The notes: generated from the sequence alone by a model not told the origin. Shown: positions 1 through 10,644, numbered from the stretch's first letter. The stretch is DNA of 58,236 bases from an uncultured Pseudomonadales bacterium (GCA_937921865.1 CAKZWF010000077.1:1-58236); one strand, 5' to 3'. Numbers and translations are program-made.

Positions 1-835
1 GTCAATGATCCCCAGCGAGACGGCTTGTTGGCTGCTGTTGCCTGCAGCGTCGGTGGCCACCACTGTGAAGGTGTAGCTGGGCTGCGTCTCGAAGTCCGGG
101 TTGTTAATGAGCGTCACTGCACCGGTGTCGACGTCGATACTGAACGCATCAGCGTCCCCGCTCGTGGCCAGGCTCCAGGCCACCGGGCTTTCGTCTGTCG
201 CGGTAGCGGTGTAGACCTCCTGTCCGGCGCCACTGTTTTCATCGATGGCGGTGGCCGTGCCCCCGGAGGTGATGATCGGGTCGTTTTCGTCCAGGTCGTT
301 GATCGCCAGTGTGACAGCTTGTTGGCTGCTGTTGCCGATATCATCGGTCGCCACCACGGTGAAGGTGTAGCTTGGCTGTGTCTCGAAATCGGGGTCGTCG
401 GTAAGGGTGACCACACCGCTGTTGGAGTCGATGCTGAAGGCGGCGCCATCACCGCTGTCGGCCAGGTTCCAGGTCACTGTGCCATCGTTAGTGGCGGTAG
501 CAGTGTAGACAACCTGATCTGTGCCACTGTTTTCGTCGATGGCGGTGGCCGTGCCCCCGGAGGTGATGGTCGGGGCTGTGTCATCCAGGTCATTGATCGC
601 CAGCGAAACGGCTTGTTGACTGCGGTTACCGGCGGCGTCGGTGGCCACCACGGTAAAGGTGTAGCTGGGTTGGCTTTCGAAGTCCGGATTGCTGACGAGC
701 GTGACTGCGCCGGTACTGGGGTTGATGTTGAAGGCCGCGGAGTCGCCACTGGCTGCCAGGGACCAACTGATGGCACTGGTATCAGTCGCAGTAGCGGTAT
801 AGATGATCTGACCTGAACCGCTGTTTTCATCAATG
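1..835 (-). repeat. 294-bp tandem coding repeat (98-aa cadherin-like units)
   Basis: The segment reading cttgttg in the + strand recurs in register near 13, 307 and 601, a period of exactly 294 bp (98 codons). At least two full units and part of a third are inside the window. The units differ by scattered substitutions, so the array is diverged rather than freshly duplicated, and it probably continues beyond base 1. Confidence 0.85.
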
Positions 836-1413
836 GCTGGGGCGTCAGGTCCGGAGGTGACTTGGGGTGCGGTAGTGTCAGCCGGTAGGCTGCTGCCGCC
901 ACCTCCACCGCCGCCTCCACCGCCGAGCAGGGCAAGTCCCAGTCCACCGGCGGCCAGGCCACCAAGGATCATGGGGGTGTTACTGCCGCCAACCGGGTCG
1001 GGCTGATTAATACTCACAGTTGGCGGCGCTTGATCGATGGGTTGGGCCGACCACACCACCTGTTTACCTTCGGAGGTGGCCAGAATCGGGGTGTCCGGGG
1101 TAACCGGCGAACCTGAGAAGGGGCCGGCGCCGCTGGCAACGTCAGTTGTCGGGTGGAAGGCAGCGTCCAGGGTCGCAAAGAAACCTCCGAGCACCAGCAC
1201 CTGGGTATCACTGACTTCGACGATCAGGTCTTCACCCTGGCGTGCCACGACCAGAGTCTGTGGCGCTTCGTAGTTGGTGCGGTCGATCAGAGCATAGGCG
1301 GCCCCGGGCGCAGCAGGGACTCGCTGAGGAACATCGAGGTCTATCCACTCGTTCGTGCCATCGGCGAGGCGCCGGATCAAAACAAGGCTAAGCTGGTCGG
1401 CTTGACTACTCAT
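1..1413 (-). CDS. Large type I-secreted adhesin with cadherin-like repeats (5' part, runs off the window)
   Basis: The frame is open from an ATG at 1413 to base 1, giving 471 codons with no stop, so the 3' part lies outside the window. Residues about 50-85 (RQGEDLIVEVSDTQVLVLGG) resemble the N-terminal prefix domain of BapA-type adhesins. Residues about 148-173 are a Gly/Ala/Leu stretch ending in a run of glycines, also typical of these N-termini. From about residue 181 come 98-residue cadherin-like units, each with a DENSG start, a TATD segment, an FSID..TG core and a FTVVATDAAGN strand. By family knowledge such proteins leave by a type I secretion system and act in attachment or biofilm. 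No secretion genes are visible here. It lies 113 bp downstream of the TonB/TPR gene on the same strand and may be co-transcribed. The family is secure, the ligand unknown. Confidence 0.85.
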   Translation of the reverse strand, partial: MSSQADQLSLVLIRRLADGTNEWIDLDVPQRVPAAPGAAYALIDRTNYEAPQTLVVARQGEDLIVEVSDTQVLVLGGFFATLDAAFHPTTDVASGAGPFSGSPVTPDTPILATSEGKQVVWSAQPIDQAPPTVSINQPDPVGGSNTPMILGGLAAGGLGLALLGGGGGGGGGGSSLPADTTAPQVTSGPDAPAIDENSGSGQIIYTATATDTSAISWSLAASGDSAAFNINPSTGAVTLVSNPDFESQPSYTFTVVATDAAGNRSQQAVSLAINDLDDTAPTITSGGTATAIDENSGTDQVVYTATATNDGTVTWNLADSGDGAAFSIDSNSGVVTLTDDPDFETQPSYTFTVVATDDIGNSSQQAVTLAINDLDENDPIITSGGTATAIDENSGAGQEVYTATATDESPVAWSLATSGDADAFSIDVDTGAVTLINNPDFETQPSYTFTVVATDAAGNSSQQAVSLGIID

Positions 1414-1526
1414 AACTTATTGAATTTCCGTGGAGTTTGACGGTTACATGCCCCTTCAGTGACTGCAAGTGCGATACGGCGATCTTTTGTTCGGAATACG
1501 TCAATGAACCAGTTTCCAGAACCCGT

Positions 1527-3620
1527 TCAGTTCGCAGCGTTGAAGATCACGCTGCTGCGCACCGGCACCGGTCGGCCGTTATAGAGAAAGGGCTCAAAGC
1601 GCCACTCGCTGAGCGCACTTCTAAGCTCCCGCTCTGCATCGGTCGAAGTCGTGTTGAGGATTTCCAGATCGATCACATTGCCATCGGTGGTTACGGTAAA
1701 TCGGACCTCGACGGACGCCTGGTCGCGATCCAGTCGAGGGGGTTTCTGATCGATCGCGACGAGTTGATCCACCGGGTACAGGGTGTCGAATTGACCAGCC
1801 TCGGCGTCAGCCAGCCGCTGCCGATAATTTACCTCGCGATTTAGATCAGCCACCATCATGGGATTAGCGCCAGCGTCGGCAGCAGCCTGTAGAGAGTCAC
1901 CTGCCTCCTCCAGCGCGCCTGTGGCAAGCTGTGCCAGCGCCTGATTGATCAGGCGCTGACGGATAGTCTGTAGTCCTTTGCTCGCCTCTTTCGAATCTGG
2001 TTCCAGTTCCAGTACCCGGTTATACAGTTCGTAGGCATTTGAGCCCGGAGGTGCAGTCAGTCGCCCCTGCGACAGTGCGGTATCGGCCGACAGCAGAATC
2101 CGGCGCGAAGGCGCCAGGCGTCCGCCAGTCTCCGCGCTCGGTTGCTGCCGTGCGACCACTGGGACTCTCGGTTGATCGGCCTCGATAGCCGCCGGAGTTG
2201 CTGCTGCTTCAAGTGCCGGTTCGACGGGCTGAACCGGAGTCGACCGACTCTGGGCTGACGGTTCGATTGCTGGCCGGTCGATTGTCGCCGGCGCTTCAGC
2301 GACGGTCGGTGCTGGTAATGGCTCGAAAGGCTCTTCTATCACTGTTCTAGCGTTTTCGGGTTCGATGACTGTTCGAGTTTCGGGAGCGGGCTGCACCACT
2401 GAATCTGGTTGTTCCAAAGGTTCAGGAGTTGTTGCAGTGATGCTGTCTTCGGGGCGGTCGGCATTGGCAACAGAGGTTTGCACTGTTTCGACTGTTTGTT
2501 CAGGTTCTCGCGCGAACTCGACAGATTGACTGGTCGAGGTTGTGTTATCCACAGCCGCGATGCCTGGTGCCGCGGCGCTGTCGGGAGGCATTTCCACGTC
2601 GGACAGATTGTCAAAAGCGGAGGCCGGCGCCTCAGTTTCTTCTGCGCTGTTTTCAGTGATTGAGGCAGGTGCTTGCAGCGGGATAGTTTGCGGCACCTGG
2701 CCAGCGTCAGAAACGGGTAGCGATTCTGGCGGGGGTTCGTCGCCGAGCAGCATAAACATCGCTACAACAGACACGCCTACCAATCCAATGAGCATTGCCA
2801 GGGCTGGATTCAGGAGCGGTTTACTTTGTTTTTTGGTGTGCGCTTCAGGTGAGATTTCGTTGCCGAAATCCTCCAGCGCATCTGCAGGGGCAGGTGCTGC
2901 CGATAGCGCTTTTTGGGCTTGTACCGCTTCTAACAATTTACCGTAGGGCGAAACACCTTCGATGGGCTCGTACTCGGGACGCTCAAGACTTGAGGCCGGC
3001 TCCGCCGGATCCTGAACTTCATCCGCCGCATCCAGAACTACATCCGCCGGATCCTGAACTTCATCCGCCGCATCCAGAACTTCATCCGGCGCATCCAGAA
3101 CTACATCCGCCGGATCCTGAACTTCATCCGCCGCATCCAGAACTATATCCGCCGCATCCTGAGCTTCATCCGCCGCATCCAGAACTACAAAGGTAGGCTC
3201 TCCAGGATATTCTGAGGTCGTTTCGGAATCAGGCGCAATTTGCGGCGTGGTGATGCTCTCGCCGGATCTTACCGTTCTAATTGCCACTGTTTCTTCGAGC
3301 GGTGCGTTATTGACAATGTTGGTGTCCAGCCGAACGACATTGTGTAGCAGGTGAATCTCTACACGATGATCGCGCGCCAGGCAGGTTCGGAGTTTGCGAT
3401 CACCGCCAGCGGACTCCAGTTCGTGGTCGTCAACTGCACGGACGACCAGTTGGCCATCGTCGGCGATATCGAGTTCGAGCTGAGCGAAGGACTCCTCAAA
3501 GCTCAATTCGCCTTCCGTAGTCTCGCCGAGCGGCATACCAGGACGCACGCGCACCGCCATATCGCCATGGCCATCGATCAGAAACCAACTGTTGCTCTGT
3601 GCTGTCTCGATTTGTCCCAT
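1527..3620 (-). CDS. TonB C-terminal-domain membrane protein with acidic heptad repeats and TPR-like region
   Basis: This is a 697-residue protein. Residues 1-100 are a beta-rich region that could be a divergent FHA-like domain (inference only). Residues 146-207 are nine acidic heptads of the VLDAADE/VQDPADV type. A membrane segment lies at about 253-272 (ALAMLIGLVGVSVVAMFMLL), followed by a Pro/Ala/Glu-rich spacer to about 480, as in TonB proteins that span the periplasm. Residues about 500-600 are helical and TPR-like. The last 75 residues match a TonB C-terminal domain (VEVRFTVTTDGNVIDLEI, then EWRFEPFLYNGRPVPV). The protein therefore has a large cytoplasmic N-terminal part and a periplasmic TonB-like end, which is not the layout of classical TonB. 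It lies upstream of the adhesin gene. A role in adhesin export or surface retention is a guess from position. Confidence 0.8.
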   Translation of the reverse strand: MGQIETAQSNSWFLIDGHGDMAVRVRPGMPLGETTEGELSFEESFAQLELDIADDGQLVVRAVDDHELESAGGDRKLRTCLARDHRVEIHLLHNVVRLDTNIVNNAPLEETVAIRTVRSGESITTPQIAPDSETTSEYPGEPTFVVLDAADEAQDAADIVLDAADEVQDPADVVLDAPDEVLDAADEVQDPADVVLDAADEVQDPAEPASSLERPEYEPIEGVSPYGKLLEAVQAQKALSAAPAPADALEDFGNEISPEAHTKKQSKPLLNPALAMLIGLVGVSVVAMFMLLGDEPPPESLPVSDAGQVPQTIPLQAPASITENSAEETEAPASAFDNLSDVEMPPDSAAAPGIAAVDNTTSTSQSVEFAREPEQTVETVQTSVANADRPEDSITATTPEPLEQPDSVVQPAPETRTVIEPENARTVIEEPFEPLPAPTVAEAPATIDRPAIEPSAQSRSTPVQPVEPALEAAATPAAIEADQPRVPVVARQQPSAETGGRLAPSRRILLSADTALSQGRLTAPPGSNAYELYNRVLELEPDSKEASKGLQTIRQRLINQALAQLATGALEEAGDSLQAAADAGANPMMVADLNREVNYRQRLADAEAGQFDTLYPVDQLVAIDQKPPRLDRDQASVEVRFTVTTDGNVIDLEILNTTSTDAERELRSALSEWRFEPFLYNGRPVPVRSSVIFNAAN
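2997..3185 (-). repeat. 21-bp coding minisatellite, nine copies
   Basis: Nine consecutive 21-bp units encode heptads of the form VLDAADE, AQDAADI, VQDPADV or VLDAPDE. Alternation of LD-type and QD-type units gives a 42-bp higher-order period. The nucleotide identity between units is much higher than protein constraint alone needs, so the array probably expands and contracts by slippage or recombination while keeping frame. Confidence 0.9.
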
Positions 3621-3938
3621 CTTCGGCCCGGTACAGGATTTGAAGAGTGTTGCCTATTCGGTAAAGGTGTTGACCTAGTTCGAAGCGTCTCAGTGGATCT
3701 GGCGCACCTACCACAAGACATGATAGCGATGCACGAAGCATCTTAAGAGCCGTCTTTTGTAACCGTGCATCTTGCTGGTGCCATTGTGCATTGTGAGGCG
3801 ATTGGCCGCAATAAAACATATGTAAGTATCTGATAAATAAGCAGATAATTATTCTAGTGGTGATTTTGCCTTTGAACTCATCAGGCGAAGACAAAGGCTC
3901 TCTCCTGCAGAAGTACGCCTTTCAGACTATTATTCCGC
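3621..3938. other. Divergent intergenic region between the TonB/TPR gene and rluE
   Basis: This is 318 bp without a convincing gene. The stretch at about 3810-3870 is AT-rich (including aagtatctgataaataagc) and is the likeliest place for the two divergent promoters. I could not define -35/-10 pairs with good spacing. Open frames that cross it are overhangs of frames antisense to the flanking genes. Confidence 0.5.
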
Positions 3939-4475
3939 ATGCCCCGAGTTATCCTTTTCAATAAACCCTTCGACGTGCTGTGCCAATTCACTGATAAGGA
4001 AGGCCGGAGAACGTTGAAGGACTTTATCGACCTTCACGGTGTTTATCCTGCGGGCCGTTTAGACCGCGACAGTGAAGGTCTGCTGATGCTGACCGACTCT
4101 GGTGAACTGAAGCACAAGATTGCCAGCCCTGACCATAAGGTCACCAAAACTTACTGGGTACAGGTCGAGGGCATACCGCAGGACGCAGATCTGCAGCCGC
4201 TCCGAGATGGGCTCGATCTGAAGGACGGACTTACCCGACCGGCGAAAGCGAAGCTGCTCGCTGAGCCGCCGGTGCACTGGCCGCGCGTGCCACCCATCCG
4301 GGTGCGTAAGAGTATTCCCGACACCTGGCTGGAGCTCACCATTGCGGAAGGTCGCAACCGGCAGGTGCGCAGGATGTGCGCGGCGATCGGCTTTCCGGTG
4401 CTGAGGCTGGTTCGATATCGCATCGGCTCATGGACTCTCGACGGTATCGAACCGGGCTGCATGGTCGAGCTGTGA
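3939..4475 (+). CDS. rluE: 23S rRNA pseudouridine synthase RluE
   Basis: This is a 178-residue RsuA/RluE-family pseudouridine synthase without an S4 domain, which is the RluE length and layout; RluE makes pseudouridine 2457 in 23S rRNA. The signature [17 protein letters not shown] is at residues 39-55, with the catalytic aspartate at D42 in GRLD. The C-terminal motif [21 protein letters not shown], positions about 146-166, is the expected RNA-binding and active-site helix. The gene stands alone between a divergent region and icd, as a housekeeping gene. The Shine-Dalgarno sequence before the ATG is weak. Confidence 0.93.
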   Translation: MPRVILFNKPFDVLCQFTDKEGRRTLKDFIDLHGVYPAGRLDRDSEGLLMLTDSGELKHKIASPDHKVTKTYWVQVEGIPQDADLQPLRDGLDLKDGLTRPAKAKLLAEPPVHWPRVPPIRVRKSIPDTWLELTIAEGRNRQVRRMCAAIGFPVLRLVRYRIGSWTLDGIEPGCMVEL

Positions 4476-4707
4476 TCTCCGGCCGAGCGTGCCAGAAAAT
4501 TGCCCGAAGAAACTGCCGTCTGATCAGGGATCCAGGCCCTCGTTGAGCGTTGGCCGGCGAATTTCGGGTATACTGCGCCGCGACATTGCCTCCGGGCGCG
4601 TCTCAATCGAATTCATGCCCCTGTTTCGAGCAGCAGTGGGTGGAAATGATTGGCTCAGTCGCCAGGCCCCGGAGCATCAAACCATCGATTCACCTGTTGA
4701 GAATTAG

Positions 4708-6936
<2,229 letters not shown>

Positions 6937-6940
6937 TCCT

Positions 6941-7013
6941 CTCAATTCGCCGCTGCACAGCGGCGGTGAAAGCTCAATTTGCTGCAGAACCCTTGGTTTG
7001 GCGGCGAATTGAG
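6941..7013 (+). other. Nested inverted repeats between icd and asnB
   Basis: Two mutually exclusive structures are visible. The outer arms 6941-6953 (ctcaattcgccgc) and 7001-7013 are perfect 13-bp inverted copies. The inner hairpin 6948-6955/6958-6965 (cgccgctg..cagcggcg) is perfect over 8 bp. The inner left arm overlaps the outer left arm, so only one can form. No T-run follows either, so a classical intrinsic terminator is doubtful. A terminator, an mRNA-stabilising structure or an attenuator are all possible. Confidence 0.5.
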
Positions 7014-7105
7014 TTATCGCGCTGTGAGCCGAAAATCCGGCAGGGTGCATCGAAAGTATCTGCCTAATCTTCGTTTTCACTGTTAGCATCACGCTCAGGG
7101 GAAAT

Positions 7106-7113
7106 GGAGGAGA
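7106..7113 (+). promoter_or_regulatory. Shine-Dalgarno that decides the asparagine synthetase start
   Basis: GGAGGAGA at 7106-7113 sits 5 bases before the ATG at 7119. The ATG at 7104 overlaps this site and would add five residues before the cysteine that must be N-terminal for glutamine hydrolysis. The 7119 start is therefore the right one. Confidence 0.85.
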
Positions 7114-7118
7114 CGGCT

Positions 7119-9050
7119 ATGTGTGGCATCGTAGGTGGTGTACTCACCAGTGCATTGGCGCCGGCAAAACTGGATGAAGCGCTCCGGCGCCTGCATCATC
7201 GCGGTCCGGATTCAACGGGGCGCTGGATATCACCGCAGGGTAACTGGTTCCTCGGCCACACCAGACTGTCCATCATCGGACTCAACAACGGTGAACAGCC
7301 ATTAGCGTCTGCGGACGGTTCCGTGCAGATGGTTGTTAACGGTGAATTTTACGGTTATCGCAAAATTCGTGATCAGCTGCGTGGGCAGGGCGTTTCTTTC
7401 AGCACTGAATCAGACAGCGAAATAGCGCTGCATCTGTATCTGCGCGACGGCATGAATCTCTGTCAGCATCTGCGTGGCGAATTCGCCGCTGTGATTGCCG
7501 ATCGCCGCAACAATGTGATGATGGGCATCCGCGACCGGTTCGGCATCAAGCCACTGTTCTACTGTGTACGCCAGGGCAACGTCTACTTTGCCTCCGAAAT
7601 CAAATCGCTGCTGGCTCTGGGTGTTCCGTCGCGCTGGAATTCGAATGCAGTCCTGCAGGAGGCCTATATGTTTCGGCCCCATGCGGACACGCTGTTTGAT
7701 GGCATCCACACCGTGCCACCGGGCCATTACGCGATTGCCCATCGCGGCGAAGTTGCCATATATCCGTATTGGGATCAGGTTTTTCCCAGCGCTGAGAGTC
7801 TGTCTCGCGATCCCAGGACTGACGCTGAGGTTGTTGCCGGTTTTCGAGAAGTGCTCGATGACGCAGTTCGCGAGCGTCTGGTTGCGGATGTGGAGGTGGC
7901 CTCCTATTTGAGTGGTGGTATCGATTCGTGTGCAGTGCTTGGTCTGGCTCAGCAGCACATGAGCAAACCGATCCGTGCGTATACGCTGACTTTTGAAGAT
8001 GACCTTTACGATGAATCGTCTCTAGCCCGACAGCAGGCAGAGCTTTCGGGCGCGCAATTTAATCCGATTCCCGTGACCACCCGCGCGCTGGCGGATTCCT
8101 ACAGTGAAGCGGTATGGCATGCGGAGACGCCCTTTGTGAACGGTCATGGCGTTGCCAAGTACCTGCTCAGTCGAGCTGTTCGCGATGCTGGTATCAAAGT
8201 CGTCTTTACCGGTGAGGGTGCGGACGAAATGCTTGGCGGTTACCCGCCGTTTCGTCGTGATGTACTGCTATACAACAGCGAAAGTCAGGATCCGGCGACC
8301 GTTGCGCGTCTGTTGGCGGAGATGACCGAGTCCAATGCGGCGGTGCGGGGACTGCTGACCAGTGATGCTGAGCCGCCAGCGTTGCTGGAGACTGTAAAGC
8401 GGCGGCTCGGCTGGGTACCTTCGTGGATTGAAGTATTTGCCTCGCTGGGAGAGCGTACCGCCGGTCTGTTCAGTGAGCGAATGCTTGAATCTGTAGTCGG
8501 CATGAACCCGTATGAAGTTGCGTTAAGCAGACTACCGGTGGCAAACCGCCTTAGCGGTGTGGACCCGCTTAATCAGGCGCTCTATCTATGGTCGCGGGTG
8601 CAGTTGCCAAATTTTATTCTGACTTTTCTCAGCGATCGTATGGAAATGGCTCACTCAATTGAAGGTCGAGTACCTTTCCTCGATCACAAGGTGGCTGAGT
8701 TTTCCGCGGGTATTCCCATACCAATGAAGATAAGAGGCATGCGTGAAAAACACGTGCTGCGCGAAGCCAGTAAAGACCTGATCATTGACGCAGTATACAA
8801 CCGAGAGAAACACCCGTTCACTACACCGCCAGTGAGAGTGGGCGGGGGCGACGCGATGCTTGAGCTTATGGGCGACACTTTCGCATCGACTGCGCTGGAT
8901 GCTCAGCCCATATTCGATCCGTCGAAAGTGCGTGCCGTGTATGACGCGTTTCCGGACAGCCATCCGGATACTCGGATGGCGCTGGACGGTCTATTGAATC
9001 GAGTGCTCAGCATGACACTGATGCACGACCGGTTTGGCATGAGTGCTTGA
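7119..9050 (+). CDS. asnB: Asparagine synthetase (glutamine-hydrolysing)
   Basis: This is a 643-residue class II glutamine amidotransferase fused to an asparagine synthetase domain. With the start at 7119 the protein begins MCGIVGGV, so C2 becomes the N-terminal nucleophile that releases ammonia from glutamine. The N-terminal domain has RLHHRGPDS, GHTRLSIIGL and NGEFYGYR. The synthetase domain has the ATP PP-loop SYLSGGIDSCAVLGLAQQ near residue 255 and ends with MAHSIEGRVPFLDHKV. It would form asparagine from aspartate and ATP. The length is greater than that of E. coli AsnB (about 554) and nearer the AsnB/AsnO-like amidotransferases that sometimes modify cell-surface molecules, so a non-asparagine acceptor cannot be excluded. 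No exopolysaccharide genes are nearby. Confidence 0.9.
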   Translation: MCGIVGGVLTSALAPAKLDEALRRLHHRGPDSTGRWISPQGNWFLGHTRLSIIGLNNGEQPLASADGSVQMVVNGEFYGYRKIRDQLRGQGVSFSTESDSEIALHLYLRDGMNLCQHLRGEFAAVIADRRNNVMMGIRDRFGIKPLFYCVRQGNVYFASEIKSLLALGVPSRWNSNAVLQEAYMFRPHADTLFDGIHTVPPGHYAIAHRGEVAIYPYWDQVFPSAESLSRDPRTDAEVVAGFREVLDDAVRERLVADVEVASYLSGGIDSCAVLGLAQQHMSKPIRAYTLTFEDDLYDESSLARQQAELSGAQFNPIPVTTRALADSYSEAVWHAETPFVNGHGVAKYLLSRAVRDAGIKVVFTGEGADEMLGGYPPFRRDVLLYNSESQDPATVARLLAEMTESNAAVRGLLTSDAEPPALLETVKRRLGWVPSWIEVFASLGERTAGLFSERMLESVVGMNPYEVALSRLPVANRLSGVDPLNQALYLWSRVQLPNFILTFLSDRMEMAHSIEGRVPFLDHKVAEFSAGIPIPMKIRGMREKHVLREASKDLIIDAVYNREKHPFTTPPVRVGGGDAMLELMGDTFASTALDAQPIFDPSKVRAVYDAFPDSHPDTRMALDGLLNRVLSMTLMHDRFGMSA

Positions 9051-9101
9051 ACTAATCTGGCGGTATGTCTGTGTTAGAGGATGCCTACTGCCTTTGGTGC
9101 G

Positions 9102-9740
9102 CTATTCAATCTTCATGAAAGGGTCTGCATTAATGAGACCTTTAAAAGACGCCCGTTGAGTGTGTGTATTGATATAGCGGGTTATGTTGGGATGACTCGC
9201 TTCAGGTAACGCTTCCCCCGAATACATCATCTGCACGAACTGACAGGTGATCGCAATGTCTGCAATGCTGAACTGGTCGCCCAGCAGAAATTCTTTATCA
9301 CCGATTTCCGCTTCAATGTAGTTGAAGATTGGTGGTTGAACGTCGGAGATAATTTTCGCAATCACTGCTTCGTCCGGCTCGCGCTTCATCATGCGCACAG
9401 CAATTCTGTTGAAGAACAGGCCGGCGGTGGCTTTGGCCAGTTCGTTGTCTGCCCAGATCTGGAACCATAACGCCCGACCGTAGTCTTCGACGTCTGTTGG
9501 AAACATCGGCTTCTCAGGGTGCTTTCGGTCGATGTAGCCGCAGATTGCTGCGGAGTCTGCGAGGGCGAAGTCGCCATCAGTCATGGCTGGAATTTTACCG
9601 AGAGGAGAAATCTTCAGATGCGATTCGGGCGCTGGGAACGGGCTGATTGGATTGAGGTCGTAATCAACGCCTTTTTCGATAAGGCAGACCAGTGTTTTTC
9701 TGACGAACGGTGATACAGGTGAGCCGTGGATGGTGATCAT
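9102..9740 (-). CDS. Glutathione S-transferase family protein
   Basis: At 212 residues it has the standard cytosolic GST layout. A thioredoxin-like N-terminal domain (ITIHGSPVSPFVRKTLVCL) has the cis-proline and substrate-binding segment LGKIPAMTDGDFALADSAAI at about 47-66. The C-terminal helical domain has the N-capping signature GDQFSIADIAI. It would conjugate glutathione to electrophiles or reduce peroxides in the cytoplasm. The substrate is not predictable. It is convergent with asnB and divergent from the membrane-protein pair at 9903. It is one of six GST-family genes in the window. Confidence 0.9.
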   Translation of the reverse strand: MITIHGSPVSPFVRKTLVCLIEKGVDYDLNPISPFPAPESHLKISPLGKIPAMTDGDFALADSAAICGYIDRKHPEKPMFPTDVEDYGRALWFQIWADNELAKATAGLFFNRIAVRMMKREPDEAVIAKIISDVQPPIFNYIEAEIGDKEFLLGDQFSIADIAITCQFVQMMYSGEALPEASHPNITRYINTHTQRASFKGLINADPFMKIE

Positions 9741-9902
9741 TTCGAGTCCATAATAGTTAAGAAGAAATCAATGGTGCACAGGTTAAGCACAACGGATCTT
9801 CCCGCCAACCGGTTTTGCGCATCTGAGCTGAGGTATATCGAACTGATGTCATGTTAGGTGTTATCCTCGCTCGGCAAACAGGTATGGACTTAAAAGAAAA
9901 CC

Positions 9903-10445
9903 ATGAAGATTTTGCTGCAGATTATCGGGATCCTGGTGCTGTTGCTGTTGGTGACGCTGGGTACTCTGAAGCTCAAACATCGCGACGATGACGGCCCGTC
10001 AATTCTGTTCCCGGGAGGCAAGCTCATATCCGGCGAGCTGTATCAGGGTCCGGAGCCGGACTGGTCCTTCACCGACGACGTATTTACCATTGAGCTGGAG
10101 ACCAGTGATCCGGTCAGCTCAAGGCGGATTTTTGTGATGGAAAGTGATGGCCGGGTGTTTGTCCCGTCGGGTTACATGCGCTCTTTTCTGGGCAAGCTCT
10201 GGAAAGACTGGGCATTTGATGTGGAAGATGGGGCCAAATCTGCGGTGGCTCGAATCGAAGGGATTCGCTATGAGCGGCAGCTGGTGCGGATAACTGATCC
10301 GGCTGTTGTTGAGGGCGTGGCGACAAAGCTTGCTGCTAAATATGGTGGTGGTGCAACACCTGAAGCGGTTTCGGCGACCATGAAAAGTGTAGCCGACGGT
10401 GACACCTGGATATTTGAAATGGCGCCGGTAGAGACTCAATTATGA
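9903..10445 (+). CDS. Hypothetical single-pass membrane protein
   Basis: This is a 180-residue protein I do not recognise. Residues 3-22 (ILLQIIGILVLLLLVTLGTL) form an N-terminal membrane anchor, and the rest is soluble and probably periplasmic. The body contains a conserved-looking core (FTIELETSDPVSSRRIFVME, then DGRVFVPSG and RYERQLVRITDP). That core may be a small beta-barrel of the kind found in pyridoxamine-oxidase-like proteins, but this is only a suggestion. Its TGA overlaps the ATG of the next small gene (ATGA), so the two are translationally coupled. Confidence 0.75.
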   Translation: MKILLQIIGILVLLLLVTLGTLKLKHRDDDGPSILFPGGKLISGELYQGPEPDWSFTDDVFTIELETSDPVSSRRIFVMESDGRVFVPSGYMRSFLGKLWKDWAFDVEDGAKSAVARIEGIRYERQLVRITDPAVVEGVATKLAAKYGGGATPEAVSATMKSVADGDTWIFEMAPVETQL

Positions 10446-10576
10446 AAAGTTCAACGTATCTGAAAGTCTGTGTCGGGATAACCGCTGTGTGGGTGCTCGG
10501 ACTGCTGTTTGTGCCACCTTTCGCCCAGGCGCTCGAACAGATCATGCTGCTGTTTCTTTCGACCAACGCCAGGTAA
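10442..10576 (+). CDS. Small 44-residue membrane protein, coupled to the upstream gene
   Basis: The ATG at 10442 overlaps the stop of the 180-residue gene by ATGA, and the frame runs to a TAA at 10574-10576. The product has a short basic start (MKSSTYLK), a hydrophobic segment (VGITAVWVLGLLFVPPFA, about residues 11-28) and a second hydrophobic patch (IMLLFLST). The stop-start overlap and the membrane character make it more likely a real small protein than chance. Function unknown. The anchored upstream protein is its likeliest partner. The large palindrome begins 10 bp after its stop. Confidence 0.6.
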   Translation: MKSSTYLKVCVGITAVWVLGLLFVPPFAQALEQIMLLFLSTNAR

Positions 10577-10586
10577 AAAGGGCGCG

Positions 10587-10642
10587 GCCAAAACCTCGGT
10601 CTGACCCCATTTATTTAAATGGGGTCAGACCGAGGTTTTGGC
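10587..10642. repeat. 56-bp perfect palindrome with GGGGTCAGA core
   Basis: Two exact 27-bp arms (10587-10613 and 10616-10642) are separated by TT. Each arm contains CTGACCCC/GGGGTCAG flanked by TTTA and by CTCGGT. It fills the gap between two convergent genes, ending 2 bp before the stop codon of the minus-strand gene. The GGGGTCAGA core is shared with the repeats near 33.4, 39.4 and 40.6 kb, but the flanks differ, so it looks like another subfamily. It could serve as a bidirectional terminator. Confidence 0.85.
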
Positions 10643-10644
10643 GG

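Noticed and set aside
25..816. Long plus-strand open frame with repeated HHGEGVA segments
   Set aside because: It is the antisense of the adhesin repeats; the minus frame gives clear cadherin-like protein.
2795..3196. Plus-strand open frame rich in HPELHPP repeats
   Set aside because: It is the antisense reading of the 21-bp minisatellite; no ribosome site and no family. The repeat is real, the protein is not.
4543..4574. TTGAGC and TATACT as an icd promoter
   Set aside because: The spacing between the hexamers is 20 bp, too far for a standard sigma-70 promoter; kept only as a possible -10.
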